Below are positions 25,401 through 35,384 of a stretch of 64,000 nt of DNA, piece after piece. The notes beneath the pieces are model-generated. The model saw nothing but the letters and a program-made list of their open reading frames with translations, was not told the origin of the DNA and made no database searches. This stretch comes from Flavobacteriales bacterium (GTDB lineage: Bacteria; Bacteroidota; Bacteroidia; JACJYZ01). The stretch spans positions 1,736,001 to 1,800,000 of the forward strand of contig JACJYZ010000002.1 in NCBI GenBank assembly GCA_020635855.1. Direction: 5' to 3'. Numbering within the stretch: the stretch's first letter is position 1; each line of letters opens with the position of its first letter. The position numbers and the translations under genes were made by a program.

Positions 25401-27824
25401 ATGATCTTACGCTTCTCAGACAGGATCAAACGGTTCATCTCCGGCCTTGGTAAGCAAATAAAACCAACCTTACAGATGGTGGCCAAAGAACTTGCGTTCG
25501 TGCGCACGGCATGGCTCTTTGTGCGCAACCGCATCCCCAGGCCAAGGCTGCCAAAAGGCAAGAAGAAATGGTTGTGGATGATCGCTATCACACTGCTCAC
25601 ACCCGTGCTTGCATTCGGTGTATTTCTGCTCGCCTTGCTAAAAGGATATTTCGGCCCCCTGCCCGATGAGGAGGAATTGTCACATATCCGAAATCAGACC
25701 GCCTCGGAGATCTATACCGCCGACAGTGTGTTGATCGGTACATATTTCGTTGAGAACAGGACAAACATTGCCCGGGAAGAAATCCCCCAGCATTTCATAG
25801 ATGCCCTGGTAGCAACCGAAGATGCGAGGTTCTATCAACATGAAGGCATTGACAACCGGAGTTTGTTGCGGGTGATCTTCAAATCTGTATTGGGAAGAGA
25901 CCGGAGTTCCGGGGGAGGCAGTACCCTCAGTCAACAGTTGGCCAAGAACCTCTACCCAAGAAGACCTCACGGTCACCTGACCATGCTTGTAAACAAAGCA
26001 CGTGAAGCTGTGCTGGCCACCCGGCTTGAAAACATCTATTCCAAAGATGAAATCCTCGTATTATATCTGAACACGGTTCCGTTCGGAGAGGATGTATACG
26101 GCGTGGAAATGGCCGCCAGGAGGTTTTTCAATAAACGTCCTTCGGCATTAACCATCCCGGAGAGCGCCACCCTGGTTGGGATGTTGAAGGCACCGTCGGC
26201 ATACAATCCCCGGCTGCACCCGGAGGCATCAGCGGAACGAAAAAATGTGGTTCTCGGGCAAATGGCCAAGTACGGGTACCTGGAAGCGCAGGTACTGGAT
26301 AGCATCCAAAACACCCCCATTGAACTGCATTATGGTTTTGCCAGCCACAATGAAGGCCTGGCCACTTACTTCCGGGAATACCTGCGCAAGGAAATGATGG
26401 AATGGTGCGGTCAGCACACCAAGCCCGACGGCACAGCCTACGACCTCTATACCGATGGGCTCAAAATTTACACCACCATTGACTCGCGGATGCAGCGCTA
26501 TGCTGAAGCAGCCGTGCAAAAGCACATGACCGTGCTTCAACAACAATTCGACAGGCATTGGGCAAGAAGCAAGCCATGGCGATACCATACAGACATCCTT
26601 ACACGCGCCATGCGACGAAGCGATCGTTTCAAGCAGCTGCGCAAGTCAGGCCTGAACGAGAAACAAATCCGTACCCATTTCAACGACACCGTGAAGGCTT
26701 CCTTTTTTTCCTGGACAGGCGATACCGTGCTCACCATGACGGCATGGGACTCCCTCGCGTACTATCAAATGATTCTGCAAGCAGGCTTCCTGGTACAACG
26801 TCCCTCCGATGGAAGCATCCTGGCATGGGTAGGTGGCATTGATCATCACTTTTTTCAATATGACCACGTTACCTCAACACGTCAAGCCGGCTCTACCTTT
26901 AAGCCGTTCGTGTATTCCGCTGCCGTTGAAAACGGCGCTACTCCCTGCGACTTCTATTCAAACAAACAACGCACCTACAAGGAATTCGAGGACTGGACGC
27001 CTGAAAATGCCGAAGAAGAATACGGCGGAAAATACTCGCTGCAAGGAGCACTGGCTCACTCTGTGAATACCGTATCGGTGGAAGTGATGATGAATACAGG
27101 CATTCAACAGGTGATTACCATGGCCAGGAAATTCGGCATCAGCGGTAAACTTCCCGAAGTTCCATCACTGGCCCTTGGCATTGCTGACGTTTCACTCATG
27201 GAAATGGTACACGCTTACGGAAGTTTTGTAAACCATGGAAGACGCAGCCAAACACAGTACATCACCGGCATTACAGATGAAAACGGCCTGATGCTGGACG
27301 ATTTCGGCGGACGAAACAAAGGTTCCGTCCGTGTCATGACCGCTCAGACCGCGGCAGTCATGACACGCATGATGACCAAGGTGGTGGATGAAGGCACGGC
27401 ATACCCGCTCAGGTCTGTCTACGGACTGAACGGCAACATGGCAGGCAAAACCGGCACCACCCAATCACACGCAGATGGCTGGTACATAGGCTTTGTACCC
27501 GGGCTTGTCATGGGCGCATGGGTCGGAGCCGATGACCCGTCCATCCACTTCCGTAGCCTCCATTACGGTTCCGGTGCACATATGGCTCTGCCGATCTGGG
27601 CCGAGTTCTACAGGCAACTGATCCGGGATCCGGCTTTCGCACATTACCGGTCAGATCGGTTCACTTACCCGGAAGATGTGAACAACATGGACTGGGATTG
27701 CCCGGAACACAAGGAGACATTTTTTGAAAGTCTTTTCGGCAAGCACAGAAAAGATGATGAATCCGAAACGGATACACCTTCCGAAGAACCGCGCAAAAAG
27801 GCCTGGTGGAAGCGTCGCAGATAA
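25401..27824 (+). CDS. Penicillin-binding protein 1A, bifunctional
   Basis: The protein has 807 residues. A basic cytoplasmic head and one membrane span (about 55-85) precede the GT51 glycosyltransferase domain, with ATEDARFYQHEGID at about 136 and GGSTLSQQLAKNLYPR. The transpeptidase domain carries SxxK as STFKPF (about 497), SxN as SVNTV (about 553) and KTGT (about 682). It polymerises lipid II and cross-links peptidoglycan in the periplasm. The C-terminus is a charged tail rich in E/D then K/R (about 775-807). The gene follows the methyltransferase after a 56-base gap. Confidence 0.95.
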   Translation: MILRFSDRIKRFISGLGKQIKPTLQMVAKELAFVRTAWLFVRNRIPRPRLPKGKKKWLWMIAITLLTPVLAFGVFLLALLKGYFGPLPDEEELSHIRNQTASEIYTADSVLIGTYFVENRTNIAREEIPQHFIDALVATEDARFYQHEGIDNRSLLRVIFKSVLGRDRSSGGGSTLSQQLAKNLYPRRPHGHLTMLVNKAREAVLATRLENIYSKDEILVLYLNTVPFGEDVYGVEMAARRFFNKRPSALTIPESATLVGMLKAPSAYNPRLHPEASAERKNVVLGQMAKYGYLEAQVLDSIQNTPIELHYGFASHNEGLATYFREYLRKEMMEWCGQHTKPDGTAYDLYTDGLKIYTTIDSRMQRYAEAAVQKHMTVLQQQFDRHWARSKPWRYHTDILTRAMRRSDRFKQLRKSGLNEKQIRTHFNDTVKASFFSWTGDTVLTMTAWDSLAYYQMILQAGFLVQRPSDGSILAWVGGIDHHFFQYDHVTSTRQAGSTFKPFVYSAAVENGATPCDFYSNKQRTYKEFEDWTPENAEEEYGGKYSLQGALAHSVNTVSVEVMMNTGIQQVITMARKFGISGKLPEVPSLALGIADVSLMEMVHAYGSFVNHGRRSQTQYITGITDENGLMLDDFGGRNKGSVRVMTAQTAAVMTRMMTKVVDEGTAYPLRSVYGLNGNMAGKTGTTQSHADGWYIGFVPGLVMGAWVGADDPSIHFRSLHYGSGAHMALPIWAEFYRQLIRDPAFAHYRSDRFTYPEDVNNMDWDCPEHKETFFESLFGKHRKDDESETDTPSEEPRKKAWWKRRR

Positions 27825-27890
27825 TGACTCTGACGGTTGCATGGCTCTTATTTTGTGCATAAATTGCGCTCCCTCCAATTCTGTAGAGAT

Positions 27891-28637
27891 ATGAAAAAAA
27901 CCTTACTGACTATGTTGTGGCTGTGTATGCTGGTTCCCACACCTATGCTTGCACAACAAATGGAAAAGAAATATGGTGATTTGTTCGACATGTATATCAT
28001 AGACAACTACGAGAAGTGCATGAAGAAAGCCATGAAGTACACCGAGAGCGAAAAAACCAAGCGTGACGATGAACCCTGGCTTTATGTATGCATGTCTTAC
28101 TACAAAATGAGCCAGATGAGTGAGTTCACCGAGAAATACCCGGATGCCCTCATGGAAAGCATCAAAGCAGGAACAAAATTCCGTAAGGCCGACAGATCCG
28201 GAAAAACCTGGGAAGCCAACCAGGACTTCTTTGATGAATACAAAGAATACATGCTGAACAAGTTTGGTAAAGAAGTAAAAAACGGTTCCTACAAGGATGC
28301 CACCAAGTACCTGAAAAAATTCACCAAGGTGGATGAGCAGGATTTCGGCCTGCAAATTATCACCGGCGTGGTACACCTGCTGGCGGACAAAGCCGAAGGT
28401 GAAATGATGATTACGGCTGCACTGGACAGTTTGAATGCCGAGTATAAGTCAAAAAAGTACGAGCCGCAGAACATGAAGAAAGATGCCCTTATGCAGGAAG
28501 CATTCGTGGATTATACAGCCATGCTGGCTAAAAAGGAGGATTATATGAACCTGGCCAAAAAGATCGCTGAGACCGGTAAAAATATCATGACAGACAACGA
28601 TGAGGTGCAAAGGCAGTATGCCCGCCTGAACCGTTGA
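27891..28637 (+). CDS. Secreted helical (TPR-like) protein of unknown function
   Basis: I start at the ATG at 27891 (MKKTLLTMLWLCMLVPTPMLAQ, clear signal peptide, 248 residues). The frame is open 18 codons further upstream, but that part lacks signal features. The mature protein is charged and wholly helical with repeat-like pairs (DNYEKCMKKAMKYTESEKTK, WLYVCMSYYKMSQMSEFTEK), suggesting TPR-like folding. No named family is recognised. It ends at a strong terminator. Confidence 0.75.
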   Translation: MKKTLLTMLWLCMLVPTPMLAQQMEKKYGDLFDMYIIDNYEKCMKKAMKYTESEKTKRDDEPWLYVCMSYYKMSQMSEFTEKYPDALMESIKAGTKFRKADRSGKTWEANQDFFDEYKEYMLNKFGKEVKNGSYKDATKYLKKFTKVDEQDFGLQIITGVVHLLADKAEGEMMITAALDSLNAEYKSKKYEPQNMKKDALMQEAFVDYTAMLAKKEDYMNLAKKIAETGKNIMTDNDEVQRQYARLNR

Positions 28638-28653
28638 TCCATCCGTCATACCA

Positions 28654-28688
28654 TAAAAAAAGGGACCTCATCGGGGTCCCTTTTTTTA
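28654..28688. terminator. Bidirectional terminator
   Basis: AGGGACC/GGTCCCT form a stem flanked by A-run and T-run, between two convergent genes. Confidence 0.88.
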
Positions 28689-28705
28689 TTCGGATTCTTT
28701 CAGAA

Positions 28706-29302
28706 TTATATCACACCCAGCACACGGAGCAACAGCACGATCAGGAAAATCACAATGATCAGCCACAGCAATTCCCCCAGAATAGGGATGGTGCCCAACA
28801 GCGACAGGATCAAAAGAACAAGCAATACAACCAGTATAATGTACAGCAAACTTCCATTGTCCGACCTGCTGGCGTGGTCTGCCTGCGCAATGTTCTCGGT
28901 TGAGCGGGCATCATGAATCAGGTCGCTGTTGTGAAAACGCTCAACCTTGTTCAGCACCTTGCCGATCTTCTTCTCAATCTTCTTCGTTTTCTTTTCTGAC
29001 AACACGGTATGTTCACCGGCCAACTGATTTTGCGCCAGCTTTGGCATTTCTTCCGATCTCAGTTCAATATGATTCGGGGTAGATGAAGGTTCATCCATCG
29101 CCTGAACCTGTTTGGGTGTTTGCAGATCTTCCGTGTATCTGGCAAACGACTCGTTATCCTTTTGCTTCTTCCCTACCCTCACCATCTTGTGATCCTGACG
29201 GTACCTGGTTCGGGAGAAATTGTCGGAGGTACTGCACGATGACAGCATTGCGCCCAATCCCAAACAGATCGCAAGGGAGGCCAGCAGATTCTTTTTCTTC
29301 AT
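28706..29302 (-). CDS. Lipoprotein with two C-terminal membrane spans
   Basis: The protein has 198 residues from the ATG at 29302; an ATG two codons earlier at 29308 is equally possible. A lipobox (GAMLSSC) gives a predicted lipidated cysteine at about residue 23. A basic, mostly helical linker follows. The last 50 residues hold two very hydrophobic helices joined by LGTIPILGEL, as in small DUF5670-like membrane proteins. Having both a lipid anchor and a C-terminal hairpin is unusual and suggests it may bridge two membranes or be retained in the inner one. Confidence 0.7.
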   Translation of the reverse strand: MKKKNLLASLAICLGLGAMLSSCSTSDNFSRTRYRQDHKMVRVGKKQKDNESFARYTEDLQTPKQVQAMDEPSSTPNHIELRSEEMPKLAQNQLAGEHTVLSEKKTKKIEKKIGKVLNKVERFHNSDLIHDARSTENIAQADHASRSDNGSLLYIILVVLLVLLILSLLGTIPILGELLWLIIVIFLIVLLLRVLGVI

Positions 29303-29390
29303 ATGCATTAGGGGTTTTTAATTTTGATTATGGTAATATCTAAATTTTCTTTTTGTTTTCTTCGTTTCTTTAAAAAATTCCAGCCTCGTT

Positions 29391-30659
29391 GTGAATAAAT
29401 TCTCCGGCAACCACTTTCTTGTCACCACACTCATCGTGTGCCTGCTTATCTCTTCCGGTGCCCGGGCACAAATCACCGGCGCACTCAAGATCAAACCCCG
29501 CTCGGTCAACTTCGGCGTTCTTGACAGCGTTTCTTCAGCCAAAGCTTCCTTCGTGCTGAAAAACACAGGAAACAAAAAGATCTTCATCATCCGGGCAGAT
29601 GTAGCCGTATCCATGAAGGTGAAGATATCCAAGCGCAACATCGAACCAGGAGACACCGCATTGCTCACAGTGCTGGTGGTTCCGGAATCCGACGGAGCCT
29701 TTTCAGAAAAGATCTACCTCTACCACAGCGGATCACAAACTCCGGAAAACCTATCTGTTTCCGGGAGATTCAGGCACCTCCTCCATACCTCGAACCCGAT
29801 GCTGGCCTGCTACACCTTCTCCAACAAGCAAACCGCACGCCCCGGACAAATGGTCCCCATCCCCTTACCCAAACAACGTGAACAAGAACCGGAACCAACG
29901 CCGACAACCGAACCCGAACCGGTTGACACCCATGTTCAGGCTTCACCTCCCCCCACCGAACCGGAACCCGTGAAAGAACCTGAACAGGCGCCGGCCCCCA
30001 AACAACCGGAACCTAAAAAAGAACCCGAACCAATCGCAGAGGTTTTCCTTGATCCTGAGCCCACGGTTAAAGCTCCTGTTGAAGAGGAATCAGCCGACCT
30101 GCCCATGCACCTCTACAAACCCACCAACCTTGTATTGCTGGTAGACGTTTCCGGCTCCATGAACGACAGCCTGAAACTGGCATTACTGAAAACCGCTAGT
30201 CTCAGAACACTCAAGGCACTTCGAAGCGTCGATCGCATTTCATTGGTCACATATGCCGACAAGGCATCGGTGCTCATTAACGGTGCACCCGGTAACGTGA
30301 AGGATTCCACAGAAAAGGTGATCCGCCAACTGAAGGCGGGTGGAAATACCGCAGGAAGCGAAGGCATTGAACTGGCCTATAAGGTAGCCGATCAGAACTT
30401 CATCCCTGATGGCAACAATGTAATCCTGCTGGCCACAGACGGAGCCTTCAACCTGACCCCTTCCAATGAAACCTTGTTTGAAGAAAAGCAGAACCAGCTG
30501 TACATGTCCATCGCAGCCATCGGGGAGCCCGGAAAGCTTTCCAAAAAGGTATTGAAAAAGATCGCCAGCAAAAGCGCCGGTCGCATCGTTTGGATCCGTA
30601 CTATCAAGCAGGCGGGCAAAGCCATGCTTGCAGAAATCCAGACCGGGGCACGCAGGTAG
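29391..30659 (+). CDS. Secreted von Willebrand factor A domain protein
   Basis: The 422-residue protein starts at GTG 29391 with a signal peptide (FLVTTLIVCLLISSGARAQ). Residues 30-130 form an Ig-like domain of the DUF1573/ASPM kind (FGVLDSVSSAKASFVLKNTG). A Pro/Glu-rich linker covers about 165-240. The vWA domain at about 245-420 has an intact MIDAS (DVSGSMNDS at about 251, then GGNTAGSEG and LATDGAF), so it should bind a divalent cation and a protein ligand. The linker is typical of wall- or envelope-spanning spacers. The partner is not known. Confidence 0.82.
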   Translation: MNKFSGNHFLVTTLIVCLLISSGARAQITGALKIKPRSVNFGVLDSVSSAKASFVLKNTGNKKIFIIRADVAVSMKVKISKRNIEPGDTALLTVLVVPESDGAFSEKIYLYHSGSQTPENLSVSGRFRHLLHTSNPMLACYTFSNKQTARPGQMVPIPLPKQREQEPEPTPTTEPEPVDTHVQASPPPTEPEPVKEPEQAPAPKQPEPKKEPEPIAEVFLDPEPTVKAPVEEESADLPMHLYKPTNLVLLVDVSGSMNDSLKLALLKTASLRTLKALRSVDRISLVTYADKASVLINGAPGNVKDSTEKVIRQLKAGGNTAGSEGIELAYKVADQNFIPDGNNVILLATDGAFNLTPSNETLFEEKQNQLYMSIAAIGEPGKLSKKVLKKIASKSAGRIVWIRTIKQAGKAMLAEIQTGARR

Positions 30660-30733
30660 CGGTGCATTGTTATTCCGGAATGATGTATTTTCGGCTCATG
30701 CCGATTTATGCGTCCACCGATAACCATGTACCC

Positions 30734-32713
30734 ATGAAATCCACCCTGCCGAAATATATCCTGCTGTTTATTCTGTTTTCTTTAACTGCAACGGCATCTG
30801 CCCAAACCAAAGAATGGACACCCGAACTGATCGCTGACCTGAAATCCGCAGGCAATGCTTGGATCAGTCCGGATGGAAAAACCATTGCTTACACCCTGGT
30901 GGTGCCCAGAAAAGCAGGTGCCAAGCCGGGTAACAGCTATGCCGAACTTTGGACAATACCTGCGGATGGAGGCAAAAGCACCCAACTGATTGCCGCACCT
31001 CAAAGCGTAACATCCCCCACGTGGTCTGCCGATAACCAGTATCTGTACTTTGTGGCCAAACGCGACAACCATGACAAGAAACAGGTGTACCGGATCAAGG
31101 CAACCGGTGGCCCCGTAGACATGATCACCCGGTCTGCACTGGGTGTGGGAGCCTTTGCCCTCAGCAGCGACAATGCTTTCATCATATACACGGCAACCGA
31201 TGGCCTCACGGAAGAACAAAAAAAGAACAAGGAAACAGGTAAGGACTGGAAAGTCGCCGGACAGAATTACTCCTACAGCCGACTTTACATGCGAAAACTT
31301 CAGGACAGCACAGCCACACTACTGACCAAGGAAGATTTGCATGTAGGGCGCTTCTCCATCACGCCCGACGGAAAAACAATTGTATTCCAGGCCTGCAGCA
31401 AACCTGAAACAGACCAGGTGTACCTGTACCAGAAGATTTACACACTTCAACTTCCCGATGGCAAGCCCAAGGTGATCTATGGCGCCGAGGGCAAACTGGC
31501 AGGCATGGCCGTTTCTCCCGACAGCCGTAAATTGGCCTTCCTGGGAGCTGTGGACATCACCGACCCACTGGCACAAAGTCTTTTTGTGGTGAGCCTCGAC
31601 GGTGGCGAAGCACGAAATCTCTCGAAAGATTACAAAGCATCCGTCACCTTCTCACACTGGCTGGATGAAAACCGGATTCTGACGGTGGCAGCCGAAGGAT
31701 GTCAGACCACCATCAATGAAGTGCATGCCGCCAACGGAAAAACCCGAAAGATTTATTCAGGCCCCGTTATCCTGCACAGTTTTACACGAACAGGAAACAT
31801 ATTGGCATTCGCCGGTGACACCCCGGCACACCCCGATGAGGTGTTCACTGCCAGCCTGGGTAAGCCGGACCCGAAAAGGCTGACCATTTCAAACCCGGGA
31901 TTAACCGATGTCAGGATGGCAAAGCAGGAAGTGGTTCAATGGAAAGGTGCGGACGGATGGAACATCGAAGGTATACTTACCTATCCCGTGGGATATACGG
32001 AAGGACAGAAATATCCGCTGGTTTTGCAGATCCACGGAGGACCGGAAGGTGTGTCAGACAACGGCTGGAGAACCCGCCCCGTATACCCCGTGCAACTGCT
32101 GGCAGCCAACGGTTACTTTGTGCTCGAACCCAATTACAGGGGCAGCCAGGGACGTGGCGTGGCTTTTTCAAAAGGTGATCATAAGGATCTGGGTGGAAAA
32201 GAATTTGAGGATGTACTGAAGGGCATTGATTTCCTGGCATCCAAGAACAAGATTGATAGCACACGGGTGGGCTCCGGTGGCTTTTCCTACGGTGGATATT
32301 TCTCTGCATGGGCAGCAACCCGATACAGCAAACGATTCAAAGCCGTTACCGTAGGTGCAGGCATTTTCAACTGGCTATCCTTCCAGGGCACCACCGACAT
32401 CATCCTCGAAAACACATATGTTCACTGGAACCTCATGTGGCCGGACGACATCAACCTGGTCATGGATCGTTCCCCGGTGAGCTACATCAACAATGCGCAA
32501 ACACCCGCCCTGATCGTACACGGAACTGATGATGACCGTGTTCCTCCCGGACAAGGCATTGAAATGTACAATGCCTTCCGTCTGAAAAATATCCCCGTAG
32601 AACTGGTGATGTACGAACGTCAACCCCACGGCATCAAGGAACGGGAGGCCCAGATTGATTTTATGAAACGCACGGTGGCCTGGTTCAATCGCTACCTGAA
32701 AAGCCCCGAATGA
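30734..32713 (+). CDS. Prolyl oligopeptidase family (S9) serine peptidase, secreted
   Basis: The ATG at 30734 gives a signal peptide (LPKYILLFILFSLTATASAQ) and 659 residues; the frame is open 48 codons upstream without signal character. Residues 30-390 are WD/PD40-like propeller blades (ISPDGKTIAYTL, SPTWSADNQYLYFVAK). The C-terminal alpha/beta-hydrolase domain has the nucleophile in GSGGFSYGGYFSAW, Asp in VHGTDDDRVPPGQ and His in RQPHGIKE. It likely cleaves dipeptides or short peptides in the periplasm. Confidence 0.93.
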   Translation: MKSTLPKYILLFILFSLTATASAQTKEWTPELIADLKSAGNAWISPDGKTIAYTLVVPRKAGAKPGNSYAELWTIPADGGKSTQLIAAPQSVTSPTWSADNQYLYFVAKRDNHDKKQVYRIKATGGPVDMITRSALGVGAFALSSDNAFIIYTATDGLTEEQKKNKETGKDWKVAGQNYSYSRLYMRKLQDSTATLLTKEDLHVGRFSITPDGKTIVFQACSKPETDQVYLYQKIYTLQLPDGKPKVIYGAEGKLAGMAVSPDSRKLAFLGAVDITDPLAQSLFVVSLDGGEARNLSKDYKASVTFSHWLDENRILTVAAEGCQTTINEVHAANGKTRKIYSGPVILHSFTRTGNILAFAGDTPAHPDEVFTASLGKPDPKRLTISNPGLTDVRMAKQEVVQWKGADGWNIEGILTYPVGYTEGQKYPLVLQIHGGPEGVSDNGWRTRPVYPVQLLAANGYFVLEPNYRGSQGRGVAFSKGDHKDLGGKEFEDVLKGIDFLASKNKIDSTRVGSGGFSYGGYFSAWAATRYSKRFKAVTVGAGIFNWLSFQGTTDIILENTYVHWNLMWPDDINLVMDRSPVSYINNAQTPALIVHGTDDDRVPPGQGIEMYNAFRLKNIPVELVMYERQPHGIKEREAQIDFMKRTVAWFNRYLKSPE

Positions 32714-32796
32714 TAAAAGAATAACAGCGCTTGTGTATTTACCTGCAACATTTATGCGCACGTTTCGTCTATTTGCATAAATCTGGCGTGCGTAGA

Positions 32797-35256
32797 ATGA
32801 GATATTATCTGCTGGTACTTTATTTCCTGGCATCTGCAGTCATTGTCCGGGGTGACAATGACAAGGCCCCGCAAAAGGTCATCACCTTCACCCGTACGGA
32901 GGGCCATATCAAAATCGACGGGCAAATGGATGAAGATGCTTGGAAAGAAGCGATTCCCATTTCTGACTTCATTCAGTACTCCCCATACCATGGCAAACCG
33001 CCCAGTCAGCAAACGGAAGTCCGCGTCCTTTACAGTGATCAGGCATTGTATGTGGGAGCTCATCTTTTTGACACCGCCCCCGACAGCATCTTAACCGAAC
33101 TGGGCAAGCGGGACGATGACGAACTGAATGCCGATTACTTTATCATGGGAATTGATCCCTATAACAACCACCAGGACGGATATCTATTCAGCGTCAGCGC
33201 CTCCGGCGTGCAGGTAGACTCACGTGCAACCGATGAAACCTACAATGCGGTTTGGGAAAGTGAAGTCAGCATTGATGAAAAGGGCTGGACCGTGGAAGTC
33301 AAAATTCCGTATTCGGCCATCCGGTTCCCCAGCGCTGAAGTTCAAAACTGGTCCATCCAGTTCGGTCGCAAACTCCAACGTCATGTAGAAGCATCCTTGT
33401 GGGCCAATGTGCCGCAGGATGCAGCCAATGAACAAAACTACTGGGGCGTCACCGCAGGCATCAAAAACATCCAGGCCCCGGCACGCCTCAGCATGACACC
33501 CTACGTTTCAGCCTATGTCATCACACAGCCTTATACACGAGCAGACGGTACCACTTCCAAAGTCAACTCGTTTTCCTACAATGCCGGCAGTGACCTCAAA
33601 TACGGAATTGATGACCGGTTCACACTGGATGTAACCCTCCTGCCGGACTTCGGACAAGTACAATCCGACCAGAAGGTAAAAAACCTGGGGTACAATGAAG
33701 TCACCTACAACGAAAACAGGCCTTTCTTCAATGAAGGCACTGAACTCTTCAATCACAACAACCTCTTCTATTCCCGCCGGATCGGGCAAATTAAAAAGAA
33801 GGCATCATCCCTGGAGTTGTCTGACGGCGAAGAAATCACAGACTTTCCACAGCAGGCAAGACTGATCAATGCCACCAAACTCTCCGGACGTACGGACGGC
33901 GGACTCGGACTGGGTTTCCTGAATGCACTCACCAACCACACCTATGCAACCATACAGGATACGCTGGGAAATGAACGCCAGGAACTGCTTTCCCCCCTCA
34001 CCAACTTCAACGTATTAACGGTTGACAAACAGTTCGGCAAAAGCAACAACAATGCCTACCTGACAAACACCGATGTATTGCGGGCCGGAGACTACAGCCG
34101 GTCGAATGTGACCGGAGCCGGATTCAACCTCTATTCGAAAGGGCAGGTTTTCACGGCCTGGGGGGATGGCGCATTTACCCAGAACTGGAGCCAACCCGAC
34201 AGCACCGGTCAACGCACATTTACGCCGGGGTACAAATACTCCATCGGCGTACGGAAAGCAAGCGGCATACTTCGCTATGGCATTTCGCACGAAGCCATCA
34301 ACAAAAACTATGATGCAACCGACATGGGATTCTTCACCATCACCCAGGTGAGCCGGCAGAGCGGATGGATCCAGTTTTACAGGTTCCAACCGTGGAAGTT
34401 TCTCAGGGATGCTTTTGCAGGCATGGATGTATCCTACGGACGCCACCCTGTTACCCACAAGGCCACCGACGGAAATATTACCCTGCATGGCAATGCAACG
34501 CTGAAAAACCTATGGCATTTTTACCTCAACGTCGGTACCAACCCCAACCTGCATTACGATTATTATGAGGCACGTGAAGAGGGCAAGCCATATGCGCGCC
34601 CGCCCTTCACCTGGACCAGCATGGGTTTTTCCACAGACAGCCGGAAGAAATATGCCGTGGAAACAGGCGCATTCCTGGGTTACTTTCTCGGAGAATACCT
34701 CCAACCGAACCGACACGGTAACGGATTCACCTTGGCGCAACGTTACCGTGTAAACAACCACCTCACGGTTATCTATATATACGACTTGAACACAGACCAC
34801 TACAGACTGGGTTATGCAGACAAATGGGGAACCGACACCACACTCTTCAGCGGCAACCACATCAGCACCATCACCCATTCAATGGAAGTAAGACTCCCCA
34901 TCACCCACACCATGAGCATCAGCCTGGTGGCGCGGCATTACTGGAGCAGGGGCTATGCCAAAGACTTCTATACCTTGAATGAAGACGGATCCCTCACCCC
35001 GCTGAAATATCAATCGCAGGATTACGATTTCAATTACAATGCATTCAACATCGATGGCGTGTTCACCTGGTGGTTCGCCCCTGGCAGTACCCTGACGCTG
35101 GCCTATAAGAATGCACTGGAAACCGAACAGAACCTGACCTACCCCGGTTTCTCCGAAAACATGCGCACCATCAGTAGGGAACCACATGCAAACAGCCTTT
35201 CCGTTAAGGCCATTTACTATCTCGACTACCTCTACCTGCGCAGGAGAAAAGCATAG
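32797..35256 (+). CDS. DUF5916 protein with CBM9-like N-terminal domain
   Basis: From the ATG at 32797 the protein has 819 residues with a signal peptide (YYLLVLYFLASAVIVRG). Residues 25-210 form a carbohydrate-binding-module-9-like domain (IKIDGQMDEDAWKEAIPISD, VLYSDQALYVGAHLFD). The rest is a large strand-rich region of the DUF5916 type containing NENRPFFNEGTELF and many aromatic-ended strands. It is probably an outer-membrane barrel with a periplasmic or surface sugar-binding domain. The family has no confirmed function. It follows the S9 peptidase gene by 83 bases. Confidence 0.85.
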   Translation: MRYYLLVLYFLASAVIVRGDNDKAPQKVITFTRTEGHIKIDGQMDEDAWKEAIPISDFIQYSPYHGKPPSQQTEVRVLYSDQALYVGAHLFDTAPDSILTELGKRDDDELNADYFIMGIDPYNNHQDGYLFSVSASGVQVDSRATDETYNAVWESEVSIDEKGWTVEVKIPYSAIRFPSAEVQNWSIQFGRKLQRHVEASLWANVPQDAANEQNYWGVTAGIKNIQAPARLSMTPYVSAYVITQPYTRADGTTSKVNSFSYNAGSDLKYGIDDRFTLDVTLLPDFGQVQSDQKVKNLGYNEVTYNENRPFFNEGTELFNHNNLFYSRRIGQIKKKASSLELSDGEEITDFPQQARLINATKLSGRTDGGLGLGFLNALTNHTYATIQDTLGNERQELLSPLTNFNVLTVDKQFGKSNNNAYLTNTDVLRAGDYSRSNVTGAGFNLYSKGQVFTAWGDGAFTQNWSQPDSTGQRTFTPGYKYSIGVRKASGILRYGISHEAINKNYDATDMGFFTITQVSRQSGWIQFYRFQPWKFLRDAFAGMDVSYGRHPVTHKATDGNITLHGNATLKNLWHFYLNVGTNPNLHYDYYEAREEGKPYARPPFTWTSMGFSTDSRKKYAVETGAFLGYFLGEYLQPNRHGNGFTLAQRYRVNNHLTVIYIYDLNTDHYRLGYADKWGTDTTLFSGNHISTITHSMEVRLPITHTMSISLVARHYWSRGYAKDFYTLNEDGSLTPLKYQSQDYDFNYNAFNIDGVFTWWFAPGSTLTLAYKNALETEQNLTYPGFSENMRTISREPHANSLSVKAIYYLDYLYLRRRKA

Positions 35257-35384
35257 AAGCAGCAGAAACGGCCCTGGCGGAACCTTTTGGGCAAGTATTC
35301 TGTATATTTACCATTCAACCGGTGTCGCTTGCGGGTCACAGATGCCCGCATGACGGAAACACCCATATTGTGCTGCGGGTTGTC